Positions 5,458 through 11,855 of a stretch of 11,855 nt of DNA are shown piece after piece. The position numbers and the translations under genes are program-made. This stretch comes from Acidobacteriota bacterium (GTDB taxonomy: Bacteria; Acidobacteriota; Polarisedimenticolia; QHYA01): assembly GCA_003223995.1 (NCBI GenBank), contig QHYA01000183.1:1-11855 (forward strand), written 5' to 3'. The notes beneath the pieces were generated by a model. That model was not told where the DNA came from. It saw only the letters and a program-made list of their open reading frames with translations, and made no database searches. Each line of letters starts with the position of its first letter. Within the stretch, counting starts at the first letter, position 1.

Positions 5458-6744
5458 ATGGCGATCGACCGTCCGCTGACCGAGAGGATCCGCCCCGGAG
5501 GAGAGGGGGCGGCCATCGCCGCCTACGAGAAGGCTGGAGGATACGAGGCCCTGAGGAAGGCCCTCGCGGGGATGACCCCCCAGGAGGTCACGAAGCTGGT
5601 GACGGAGTCGAACCTGCGCGGGCGCGGCGGCGCTGGCTTTCCGACGGGTCCGAAGTGGAGCTTCGTGCCGATGGGAAGCGACGCTCCGCGCCCGAAGTAC
5701 CTCGTGGCGAACGCCGACGAGATGGAGCCGGGCACTTTCAAGGACCGTCTCCTGATGGAGGAGGACCCTCACCAGCTCATCGAGGGGATGCTGCTCGCCG
5801 CGTACGCCATCAAGGCCGATGTCGCCTACATCTTTCTGCGCTGGGAGTACCGCCTGGCCGAGCGCCGCCTGCACCGGGCGATCGCGGAGGCGGTTGAGGC
5901 CGGATATCTGGGGCGGAACATCCTCGGCTCCGGCTGGGATCTGGACATGTTCGTGCACATCTCGGCGGGCCGCTACATGTGCGGCGAGGAGACGGGGCTG
6001 CTCAACGCCCTCGAGGGGAAGCGCGCCACCCCGCGCGCCAAGCCTCCCTTCCCGCAGGTGTCGGGATTGTGGGGCAAGCCCACGATCGTCCAGAACGTGG
6101 AGACCCTTTGCAACGTTCCCCATATCATCGCCCGGGGCGCCGCCTGGTACAGGGGCCTGAGCCGCAGCGAGGACAGCGGGACGAAGCTTTTCGGAGCCAG
6201 CGGGAAGGTCGCGCGTCCGGGGCTGTGGGAGCTTCCGATGGGGACGACCATCCGGGAGATTCTCGAGGAGCACGCGGGCGGGATGCGCGACGGGCTGCGC
6301 TTCCGGGGTCTGCTTCCCGGAGGGGCATCGACCGACTTCCTCGTCGAGGAGCATCTGGACGTGAAGATGGATTTCGCCTCGATCGCCCGGGCGGGAAGCC
6401 GGCTCGGCACGGGGACGATGATCGTCCTCGACGACCGGACCTGCCCCGTCGGAATGGTCCAGAACCTCGAGGAGTTCTTCGCCCAGGAGTCCTGCGGCTG
6501 GTGCACCCCCTGCCGCGAGGGCCTGCCGTGGACGGCGCGGCTTCTGGAGGCGATCGAGGAGGGGCAGGGCCGGCCGGAGGACCTCGAGCGGCTCTCCGTC
6601 CACTGCAAGCTTCTCGGCCCGGGCAACACCTTCTGCGCCCTTGCTCCGGGCGCCGTCGAGCCGCTGCAGAGCGCGCTGAAATATTTCCGCGAGGACTTCG
6701 AGGCTCACATCCGGCAGAACCGCTGTCCCCGGAGGTCCGGCTGA
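5458..6744 (+). CDS. nuoF: NADH-quinone oxidoreductase subunit F (FMN, NADH site, cluster N3)
   Basis: NuoF is the 51-kDa flavoprotein that oxidises NADH, passing electrons from FMN to 4Fe-4S cluster N3. Nucleotide and flavin motifs are present: LRGRGGAGFPTG (53-64), NADEMEPGTFKDR (85-97) and GRYMCGEETGLLNALEG (from 171). Cluster ligands are C346, C349 and C352 (ESCGWCTPCREG) with C393 (FCALAPGAV). The 41-residue gap from the third to the fourth ligand is as in characterised NuoF/Nqo1 proteins. At 428 residues it is of normal length. A GGTAGG stretch lies before the ATG. The stop shares one base with the nuoG start (TGATG), implying tight coupling. No residue appears lost. Confidence 0.98.
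   Translation: MAIDRPLTERIRPGGEGAAIAAYEKAGGYEALRKALAGMTPQEVTKLVTESNLRGRGGAGFPTGPKWSFVPMGSDAPRPKYLVANADEMEPGTFKDRLLMEEDPHQLIEGMLLAAYAIKADVAYIFLRWEYRLAERRLHRAIAEAVEAGYLGRNILGSGWDLDMFVHISAGRYMCGEETGLLNALEGKRATPRAKPPFPQVSGLWGKPTIVQNVETLCNVPHIIARGAAWYRGLSRSEDSGTKLFGASGKVARPGLWELPMGTTIREILEEHAGGMRDGLRFRGLLPGGASTDFLVEEHLDVKMDFASIARAGSRLGTGTMIVLDDRTCPVGMVQNLEEFFAQESCGWCTPCREGLPWTARLLEAIEEGQGRPEDLERLSVHCKLLGPGNTFCALAPGAVEPLQSALKYFREDFEAHIRQNRCPRRSG
6731..6735 (+). promoter_or_regulatory. Ribosome binding site that fixes the nuoG start
   Basis: GGAGG sits eight bases before the ATG at 6744, inside the end of nuoF. The nuoG frame stays open upstream to 5979, so this site and the start of homology at MAKVWIDGK decide the start. 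The longer reading would run out of frame through nuoF and encodes an Arg/Gly/Pro-rich shadow. Confidence 0.75.
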
Positions 6745-9458
6745 TGGCGAAGGTCTGGATCGACGGGAAGACGCACGAGGTCGACCCCTCCCGCAACCTC
6801 CTCGATGTCTGTCTCTCGCTCAAGCTCGACCTCCCCTACTTCTGCTGGCACCCCGCGATGGGATCCGTGGGGGCTTGCCGGCAGTGCGCGGTGAAGCAGT
6901 TCCGCGACGAGGCCGACAAGGCCGGCAGGCTCGTGATGGCCTGCATGACCCCGGCGGCGGAAGGGACGCGGATCTCGATCCAGGACACCGAGGCCCGCTC
7001 CTTCCGCGCGGAGGTGATCGAGTGGTTGATGGTCAACCATCCCCACGACTGCCCCATCTGCGACGAGGGGGGCGAGTGCCACCTGCAGGACATGACGGTG
7101 ATGACGGGGCACAACTACCGCCGCTTCCGGTTCAGGAAGCGCACCTACCGCAACCAGTACCTCGGCCCCTTCATCAACCACGAGATGAACCGCTGCATCC
7201 AGTGCTACCGGTGCGTGCGCTTCTACCGCGGCATCGCCGGCGGCAGAGACCTGCAGGCTTTCGCCTCGCGCGACCATGTGTACTTCGGGCGGCATGAGGA
7301 GGGCGTGCTCGAAAGCGAGTTCTCCGGCAACCTGGTGGAAGTGTGCCCGACGGGCGTGTTCACGGACAGGACGCTGAAGCGCCATTACACGCGCAAGTGG
7401 GACCTCCAGACCGCTCCGTCCGTCTGCGTTCACTGCGGCCTCGGCTGCAATACGATCCCGGGAGAGCGCTACGGGGAGCTGCGGCGCATCCGGACACGCT
7501 ACAACGGCCATGTCAACGGCTACTTCCTCTGCGACCGCGGACGCTACGGATACGAGTTCGCCAACCACGAGCGGCGGCTTCGCGGGCCGCTGCTGCCCAG
7601 GGGGCCGGACCGGCCGGCCGAGCCGATCGGACGGGACGAGGCCATCCGCCGTCTCGCGTCCCTGATCTCCGATCCGGCCAAGCTGATCGGCATCGGCTCC
7701 CCGCGCGCCTCGCTGGAGGCGAACTTCGCCCTGCGCGCTCTCGTGGGGCCGGAGCGGTTCTGTCTGGGCGTGGTCGAACAAGAGGCGCGCCTGCTCGCGC
7801 TGGTGCTCCAGATCCTGCGGAACGGCCCGGCCCGCTCCCCATCGCTGCGGGAGGTGGAAGGATGCGATGCGGTCCTCGTCCTGGGCGAGGACGCGACGAA
7901 CACGGCCCCCCTGCTCGCCCTGGCGCTCCGAGAATCTGTCCGCCAGCAGCCCCTGAAGCTCGCCCGCCCCCTTGCCATCCCCCTCTGGAACGACGCGGCC
8001 GTCCGCGAGCTGGTCCAGGACCAGAAGGGTCCTTTCTTCCTCGCCGCGCCCGCGGCGGGAAGGCTCGACGAGATCGCCACGCGGACGTTCCGCGCCGCCC
8101 CGGAGGAGATCGCCCGGCTCGGCTTCGCCGTGGCCCACGAGCTGGATCCTGCCTCTCCGGAGGTCCCGGGCCTCGCCGATGAGGTCCGCTCCGAGGCGCG
8201 TGTGATCGCGAGCGCTCTTCGCTCGGCCGAGAGGCCCCTGGTTGTCTCCGGGACGAGCCTCGGGAGCGCGGACGTGATCCAGGCCGCGGCGAACGTCGCC
8301 TGGGCCCTCTCGAAGGACGGCAAGGCGGCGGACCTGACCTACACGGTCCCCGAATGCAACAGCCTCGGTCTGGCCCTGCTCGGAGGAGGAAGCCTCGAAG
8401 CCGCCTCGCGGGCCCTCTCCGAGGGGAATGCCGAGACCGTGGTGATCCTCGAGAACGATCTGTACCGGCGCGCGGAGTCCCCGGTCGTGGACCGGCTCCT
8501 CTCCTCGGCCAGGCACGTGGTCGTCATCGACTGCCTCGCTCACGACACGGCCGCCCGCGCCGAGCTGGTCCTACCCGCCGGCGCTTTCGCCGAATCCGAT
8601 GGCACTCTCGTCAACAACGAAGGGCGCGCCCAGCGCTTCTATCAGGTCTTCGTGCCGGCCGGCGAGATCCAGGAAAGCTGGCGCTGGCTGCGGGATGCGA
8701 TGGCCGCCGCCGGGCGGGTGGAGGCCGCAGGCTGGAAGAGCCTCGATGACATCACCTCGGCCCTCGCCGCGGCCGTTCCGATCTTCCGGGACATCCTGCG
8801 GATCGCGCCGGGCGCCGGGTTCCGCGTTGCGGGAGAGAGGATTCCACGGGCCTCTCCCCGCTTCAGCGGACGGACGGCGATGCTGGCTCACCTGAGCGTT
8901 CACGAGCCGAAGCCTCCGGATGACCCCGACTCGCCGCTTTCCTTCTCGATGGAAGGGTACGAAGGGCCGCCCCCGGCCTCCTTGATCCCCCGGTTCTGGG
9001 CGCCGGGCTGGAATTCGGACCAGTCGCTGCATCGGTTCCAGGAGGAGGTCAACGGTCCCCTTCTTGGCGGCGATCCTGGCCTGCGGCTCATCGAGCCGCC
9101 TCCAACGGACGCGAGGGCGAGCCTGTTCGACCGGATCCCACCTCCCTTCGAACGCCGGGCGGGGGAATTCAGACTCGTTCCGCTGTACCACATCTTCGGC
9201 TCCGACGAGCTGAGCGCCCTCGCTCCCGGTGTGGCCGAGCTGGCGCCGGCGCCCTATCTGGCCCTTCACCCCGACGACGCCCGCGAGGCGGGAATCGCGG
9301 ACGGGGGCACGGTCGAGATCGGGCTGGCCGGAGGCGGGCGGCGACTGCCGGTGCGGCTGGCCCCGGAGCTGGCGCGGGGAGCTGCCGGCGTCCCCGTGGG
9401 ACTGCCGGGGATGGAAGGGATCCGGCTGCCGGAATGGGGCCGGATCGTGAAGCTCTGA
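6744..9458 (+). CDS. nuoG: NADH-quinone oxidoreductase subunit G (clusters N1b, N4, N5, N7)
   Basis: NuoG is the large 904-residue subunit that carries electrons from NuoF towards NuoI. Ligand sets are complete: N1b C34, C45, C48, C67; N5 H99, C103, C106, C112; N4 C151, C154, C157, C201; and N7 C228, C231, C235, C263. These positions equal those of E. coli NuoG as I remember them, and the length is nearly the same (908). N7 is off the main electron path and is found only in some lineages. Residues from about 264 to 800 form a degenerate molybdopterin-oxidoreductase-like domain with no sign of a bound metal cofactor. A final beta-rich domain (about 809-904, FRLVPLYHIFGSDELSAL onward) resembles the dinucleotide-binding domain of that family. 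The first 260 residues are the best conserved part. Confidence 0.98.
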   Translation: MAKVWIDGKTHEVDPSRNLLDVCLSLKLDLPYFCWHPAMGSVGACRQCAVKQFRDEADKAGRLVMACMTPAAEGTRISIQDTEARSFRAEVIEWLMVNHPHDCPICDEGGECHLQDMTVMTGHNYRRFRFRKRTYRNQYLGPFINHEMNRCIQCYRCVRFYRGIAGGRDLQAFASRDHVYFGRHEEGVLESEFSGNLVEVCPTGVFTDRTLKRHYTRKWDLQTAPSVCVHCGLGCNTIPGERYGELRRIRTRYNGHVNGYFLCDRGRYGYEFANHERRLRGPLLPRGPDRPAEPIGRDEAIRRLASLISDPAKLIGIGSPRASLEANFALRALVGPERFCLGVVEQEARLLALVLQILRNGPARSPSLREVEGCDAVLVLGEDATNTAPLLALALRESVRQQPLKLARPLAIPLWNDAAVRELVQDQKGPFFLAAPAAGRLDEIATRTFRAAPEEIARLGFAVAHELDPASPEVPGLADEVRSEARVIASALRSAERPLVVSGTSLGSADVIQAAANVAWALSKDGKAADLTYTVPECNSLGLALLGGGSLEAASRALSEGNAETVVILENDLYRRAESPVVDRLLSSARHVVVIDCLAHDTAARAELVLPAGAFAESDGTLVNNEGRAQRFYQVFVPAGEIQESWRWLRDAMAAAGRVEAAGWKSLDDITSALAAAVPIFRDILRIAPGAGFRVAGERIPRASPRFSGRTAMLAHLSVHEPKPPDDPDSPLSFSMEGYEGPPPASLIPRFWAPGWNSDQSLHRFQEEVNGPLLGGDPGLRLIEPPPTDARASLFDRIPPPFERRAGEFRLVPLYHIFGSDELSALAPGVAELAPAPYLALHPDDAREAGIADGGTVEIGLAGGGRRLPVRLAPELARGAAGVPVGLPGMEGIRLPEWGRIVKL

Positions 9459-9500
9459 GCGGATGGCGAGAAGGGGAATCCAGGAGAACTCCGGACGACG

Positions 9501-10463
9501 ATGAGCGAGACCGCGCGGTCGCTGCTCAACAGTGCCGGTCTGCTGGCCGCCACTCTCGGTCTGGCCTCCGGGCTGATCTGGCTCGAACGGCGGTTGCTCG
9601 CCCTCTGGCAGGACCGCTACGGGCCCAACCGCGTCGGCCCCTTCGGCCTGCTCCAGGTTCTGGCGGACATGATCAAGATCTTCTTCAAGGAGGACTGGAT
9701 CCCTCCCTTCGCCGACAGGCCGGTCTTCGTGATGGCGCCGGCCGTGATCATCATCAGCGTCCTGATGTCCTTCGCCGTCGTCCCCGCCGCTCCAGGGATC
9801 GGCGTCGTGGACCTGAACGTGGGCCTGCTCTTCTTCCTCGCGATGTCCTCCATGGGGGCTTACAGCGTCGTGCTGGCCGGCTGGGCCTCCAACAACAAGT
9901 ACTCCCTGCTGGGAGGCCTTCGGTCAGCCGCCCAGATGCTCAGCTACGAGGTCTTCATGGGCCTGTCGCTGATGGGGGTCGTCGTGCTCGCCGGCTCGTT
10001 CAACCTGAGGGAGATCGTCCTGGCCCAGCGGAGGATCTGGTTCGTCGTCCCCCAGTTCCTGGGGTTCGTCGTCTTCCTGATCGCGGGACTGGCGGAGACC
10101 CATCGGCTCCCCTTCGACCTCCCCGAGGCCGACAGCGAGCTGATCGCCGGCTTCCACTCCGAGTATTCGGGGATGAAGTTCGGGATGTTCTTCGTCGGGG
10201 AATACCTGGGAGTGATCCTGATCTCGGCGTTGATCTCGGTCCTGTTCCTCGGCGGCTGGATGGGGCCCCTGCTGCCTCCCCTGGCCTGGTTCCTCGTCAA
10301 GACGCTCTTCTTCATCTGTCTGTTCATCCTGTTCCGCGCGGCCCTGCCGAGGCCCCGCTTCGACCAGTTGATGGGGTTCGGCTGGAAGGCGATGCTTCCC
10401 CTCTCGCTGCTGAACCTCATGGCCACCGCAGCCGTCGTGCTGTGGATCGGGGGTCCGCGATGA
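9501..10463 (+). CDS. nuoH: NADH-quinone oxidoreductase subunit H
   Basis: NuoH is the membrane subunit that forms much of the quinone channel and joins the peripheral arm to the proton-pumping arm. The 320-residue protein has about eight hydrophobic segments. Conserved loops are ERRLLALWQDRYGPNRVGP (29-47), GGLRSAAQMLSYEV, and the acidic loop AETHRLPFDLPEADSE (198-213) with E199, D206, E209, D211 and E213. This loop is followed by FHSEYSGMKFGMFF. The C-terminal RPRFDQLMGFGWK is also typical. The 42-base gap after nuoG is purine-rich; AGGAG at 9482-9486 is 14 bases from the ATG, longer than usual. Its TGA overlaps the ATG of a short frame leading to nuoI. Confidence 0.97.
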   Translation: MSETARSLLNSAGLLAATLGLASGLIWLERRLLALWQDRYGPNRVGPFGLLQVLADMIKIFFKEDWIPPFADRPVFVMAPAVIIISVLMSFAVVPAAPGIGVVDLNVGLLFFLAMSSMGAYSVVLAGWASNNKYSLLGGLRSAAQMLSYEVFMGLSLMGVVVLAGSFNLREIVLAQRRIWFVVPQFLGFVVFLIAGLAETHRLPFDLPEADSELIAGFHSEYSGMKFGMFFVGEYLGVILISALISVLFLGGWMGPLLPPLAWFLVKTLFFICLFILFRAALPRPRFDQLMGFGWKAMLPLSLLNLMATAAVVLWIGGPR

Positions 10464-10504
10464 GCGAGCGGGAGAGGCTCGAGACCCGGGGGCCATCATG
10501 CTGA
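10460..10504 (+). CDS. Bridging mini-ORF between nuoH and nuoI (14 codons)
   Basis: The ATG shares ATGA with the nuoH stop and encodes MSERERLETRGPSC. It then stops at TGA 10502-10504, four bases inside nuoI, in a different frame from nuoI. The end of the bridge and the nuoI start have the same sequence, TCATGCTGAGC, as is found at the nuoE start. A small hairpin, CGAGC with GCTCG across seven bases, lies within it. A coupling role is inferred from geometry alone and a functional peptide is unlikely. Confidence 0.2.
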   Translation: MSERERLETRGPSC

Positions 10505-11013
10505 GCGCGCTGCGGACCCTCTGGTACGTCTTCCTGCACACGTTCCGGAGACGGGTGACCATCCAGTACCCGGATCAGAAGCCGTACCTCGCCCCGCGAT
10601 GGCGCGGCCGGATCGTCCTGAGCAGGGACCCGGACGGAGGGGAGCGCTGCGTCGCCTGCTACCTCTGCGCCGTCGCCTGCCCCGTGGACTGCATCGCGCT
10701 GCAGGCGACGGAGGACGAGCACGGGCGGCGCTATCCGGAGTTCTTCCGCATCAACTTCTCCCGCTGCATCTTCTGCGGCTTCTGCGAGGAAGCGTGCCCC
10801 ACATACGCGATCCAGCTCACGCCGGACTTCGAGATGAGCGAGTACCGGCGGGACAAGCTCGTCTACGAGAAACAGGACCTGCTGATCGCCGGTCCCGGAA
10901 AATATCCGGACTACAACTTCTACCGCTTCGCCGGCCTGGCCATCGCCGGCAAGGACAAAGGGGACGGAGTCGAGGAACAGCCGCCCGTGGACGTCAAGAG
11001 CCTGCTGCCCTAG
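10498..11013 (+). CDS. nuoI: NADH-quinone oxidoreductase subunit I (clusters N6a, N6b)
   Basis: NuoI is the ferredoxin-like subunit that relays electrons from NuoG to cluster N2 in NuoB. Two 4Fe-4S motifs are intact: C51, C54, C57 and C61P (ERCVACYLCAVACP, with an extra C65), then C90, C93, C96 and C100P (SRCIFCGFCEEACP). In the usual pattern each cluster takes three cysteines from one motif and one from the other. The N-terminus (LRTLWYVFLHTFRRRVTIQYP) is the amphipathic segment that lies on the membrane surface, and RWRGRIVLSRDPDG precedes the first motif. The 171-residue length is close to E. coli's 180. A GGGGG run is just upstream of the ATG. nuoJ starts 11 bases after its stop. Confidence 0.98.
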   Translation: MLSALRTLWYVFLHTFRRRVTIQYPDQKPYLAPRWRGRIVLSRDPDGGERCVACYLCAVACPVDCIALQATEDEHGRRYPEFFRINFSRCIFCGFCEEACPTYAIQLTPDFEMSEYRRDKLVYEKQDLLIAGPGKYPDYNFYRFAGLAIAGKDKGDGVEEQPPVDVKSLLP

Positions 11014-11024
11014 GCCGCGTTTTC

Positions 11025-11546
11025 ATGAACGCTCTCTTCTACATCTCCGCGGCCATCGCCGTCTTCTCCACGGTGATGGTCATCACCCGCACGAACGCGG
11101 TGCACGCTCTCCTCTACTTCATCGTATCGCTGCTGTCGGTCGCGGTGATCTTCGCCGTGCTGGGCGCTCCGTTCGTCGCGGCCCTCGAGGTGATCGTGTA
11201 CGCGGGGGCCATCATGGTCCTGTTCGTCTTCGTCGTCATGCTGCTGAACGTGGGCGCCGACTCCACGGAGCAGGAAAGGATGCTGCTGATCCCGCGCGTG
11301 TGGATCGTGCCGGCCGTTCTGTCCCTGGTCCTGGCCGCGGAGCTGGGGTACGCGCTGTCGCGGGGCAGCCCGGTCATCCACGAGTCCCATCGGGTGGACC
11401 CGAAGACGGTTGGCATCGCTCTGTTCGGCCCGTACGTGCTCGGTGTGGAGCTGGCCTCGATCCTCCTGCTTGCGGGACTGGTGGGCGCCTACCACCTCGG
11501 CAGGCGGGAATGGCGGCGCAGGGAGCGCAGCGAGAGTCGGCCATGA
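11025..11546 (+). CDS. nuoJ: NADH-quinone oxidoreductase subunit J
   Basis: NuoJ is a membrane subunit beside NuoA, NuoH and NuoK. Its third helix contains a pi-bulge thought to change shape during coupling. The 173-residue protein has five hydrophobic segments. It shows the family signature ALEVIVYAGAIMVLFVFVVM, with Y59 at the position of the conserved helix-3 tyrosine. The late GPYVLGVELASILLLAGLVG is also typical. The frame is open upstream through nuoI, but the ATG at 11025 begins the recognisable protein (MNALFYISAAIAVFS). The preceding TAGG is only a weak ribosome site. The Arg-rich tail ends in an ATGA overlap with nuoK. Confidence 0.97.
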   Translation: MNALFYISAAIAVFSTVMVITRTNAVHALLYFIVSLLSVAVIFAVLGAPFVAALEVIVYAGAIMVLFVFVVMLLNVGADSTEQERMLLIPRVWIVPAVLSLVLAAELGYALSRGSPVIHESHRVDPKTVGIALFGPYVLGVELASILLLAGLVGAYHLGRREWRRRERSESRP

Positions 11547-11851
11547 GCACGGTCCCCGTCGAGCACGTCTTCCTTCTGGCCGCGATCCTCTTCGCGCTGG
11601 GGCTCGTCGGGCTGCTGGTGCGCCGGAACATCCTCTTCATGCTCATCGCCGTCGAGATCATGCTCAACGCCGCCGGCCTCGCCTTCGTCGCGGCCGGCTC
11701 TCGCTGGGGTCAGGCCGACGGCCAGGTGATGTTCCTGTTCATCCTGGCGATGGCTGCGGCGGAGGTCTCGGTGGGGCTGGCCATCGTCCTGCAACTGCAC
11801 CTGAGGTTCAAGACCCTGGACGCGGACGCCGCGAGCGAGTTGAAGGGATAG
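11543..11851 (+). CDS. nuoK: NADH-quinone oxidoreductase subunit K
   Basis: NuoK is a small subunit related to MrpC, with three helices that contribute to one proton path of the membrane arm. The 102-residue protein has hydrophobic segments at about 7-26, 30-52 and 61-86. The two membrane glutamates known to matter for coupling are present: E38 (IAVEIMLNAAG) and E74 (MAAAEVSVGLAIV). They sit two residues later than E36 and E72 in E. coli. The start is ATG 11543, four bases overlapping nuoJ; the frame is open further upstream but the extension is a shadow of nuoJ. It ends four bases before the window edge, where nuoL would be expected. Confidence 0.98.
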   Translation: MSTVPVEHVFLLAAILFALGLVGLLVRRNILFMLIAVEIMLNAAGLAFVAAGSRWGQADGQVMFLFILAMAAAEVSVGLAIVLQLHLRFKTLDADAASELKG

Positions 11852-11855
11852 GCCA

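Noticed and set aside
2931..5516. 861-residue open frame on the minus strand across nuoB, nuoCD and nuoE
   Set aside because: It is antisense to three well-conserved genes, is full of Arg/Gly/Asp/His as GC-rich shadows are, and shows no recognisable domain.
5979..6743. Upstream extension of nuoG giving a 1159-residue protein
   Set aside because: The extra 255 residues overlap nuoF out of frame and are shadow-like. The GGAGG at 6731 and the start of homology place nuoG at 6744.
6705..8543. 612-residue open frame on the minus strand within nuoG
   Set aside because: It is a mirror of a GC-rich coding frame, with low-complexity composition and no motif.
7425..9458. NuoG C-terminal half as an active molybdopterin oxidoreductase or formate dehydrogenase
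   Set aside because: The fold is related, but no catalytic Cys or Sec is evident, and the length and N-terminal clusters are those of NuoG in a full nuo operon.

Overview
This is a high-GC bacterial window holding most of one operon for respiratory complex I (proton-pumping NADH:quinone oxidoreductase), preceded by an unrelated and apparently rearranged gene. All genes are on the + strand. GC-rich third codon positions, Shine-Dalgarno sites and ATGA stop/start overlaps are bacterial. The complex I genes are of the E. coli kind: order A-B-CD-E-F-G-H-I-J-K, fused nuoCD, a long NuoG with the extra N7 cluster, and cysteine spacings that match E. coli as I remember them. The upstream gene is not one I associate with enteric bacteria. 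A high-GC environmental lineage, possibly Acidobacteriota or a neighbouring phylum, is a guess that this window cannot settle.

Region 1 (1-1816/1964): a GHKL-type ATP-binding protein with a clear N-terminal ATPase fold, a Pro/Ala-rich linker and an Ig-like segment. A perfect 89-bp direct repeat (1002-1090 and 1422-1510) splits the second half, and codon usage moves to another frame after about 1620. The gene looks shuffled, either really (a decaying gene) or by mis-assembly. Its start may be leaderless.

Region 2 (1817-1988): the gap before nuoA, with a modest sigma70-like promoter candidate and no other gene.

Region 3 (1989-11851): nuoA, nuoB, nuoCD, nuoE, nuoF, nuoG, nuoH, nuoI, nuoJ and nuoK, complete and closely packed. 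NuoE, NuoF and NuoG form the NADH-oxidising arm. NuoB, NuoCD and NuoI carry electrons to the quinone site. NuoH, NuoA, NuoJ and NuoK are membrane subunits that link quinone reduction to proton pumping. The antiporter-like subunits nuoL, nuoM and nuoN are absent and would be expected just past the right edge. Every ligand and key residue I checked is present, so the encoded part looks functional.

I found no new defence, mobile or biosynthetic system. The points worth a second look are the scrambled ATPase gene, and the short reading frames that bridge the nuoCD-nuoE and nuoH-nuoI gaps and may serve translational coupling.
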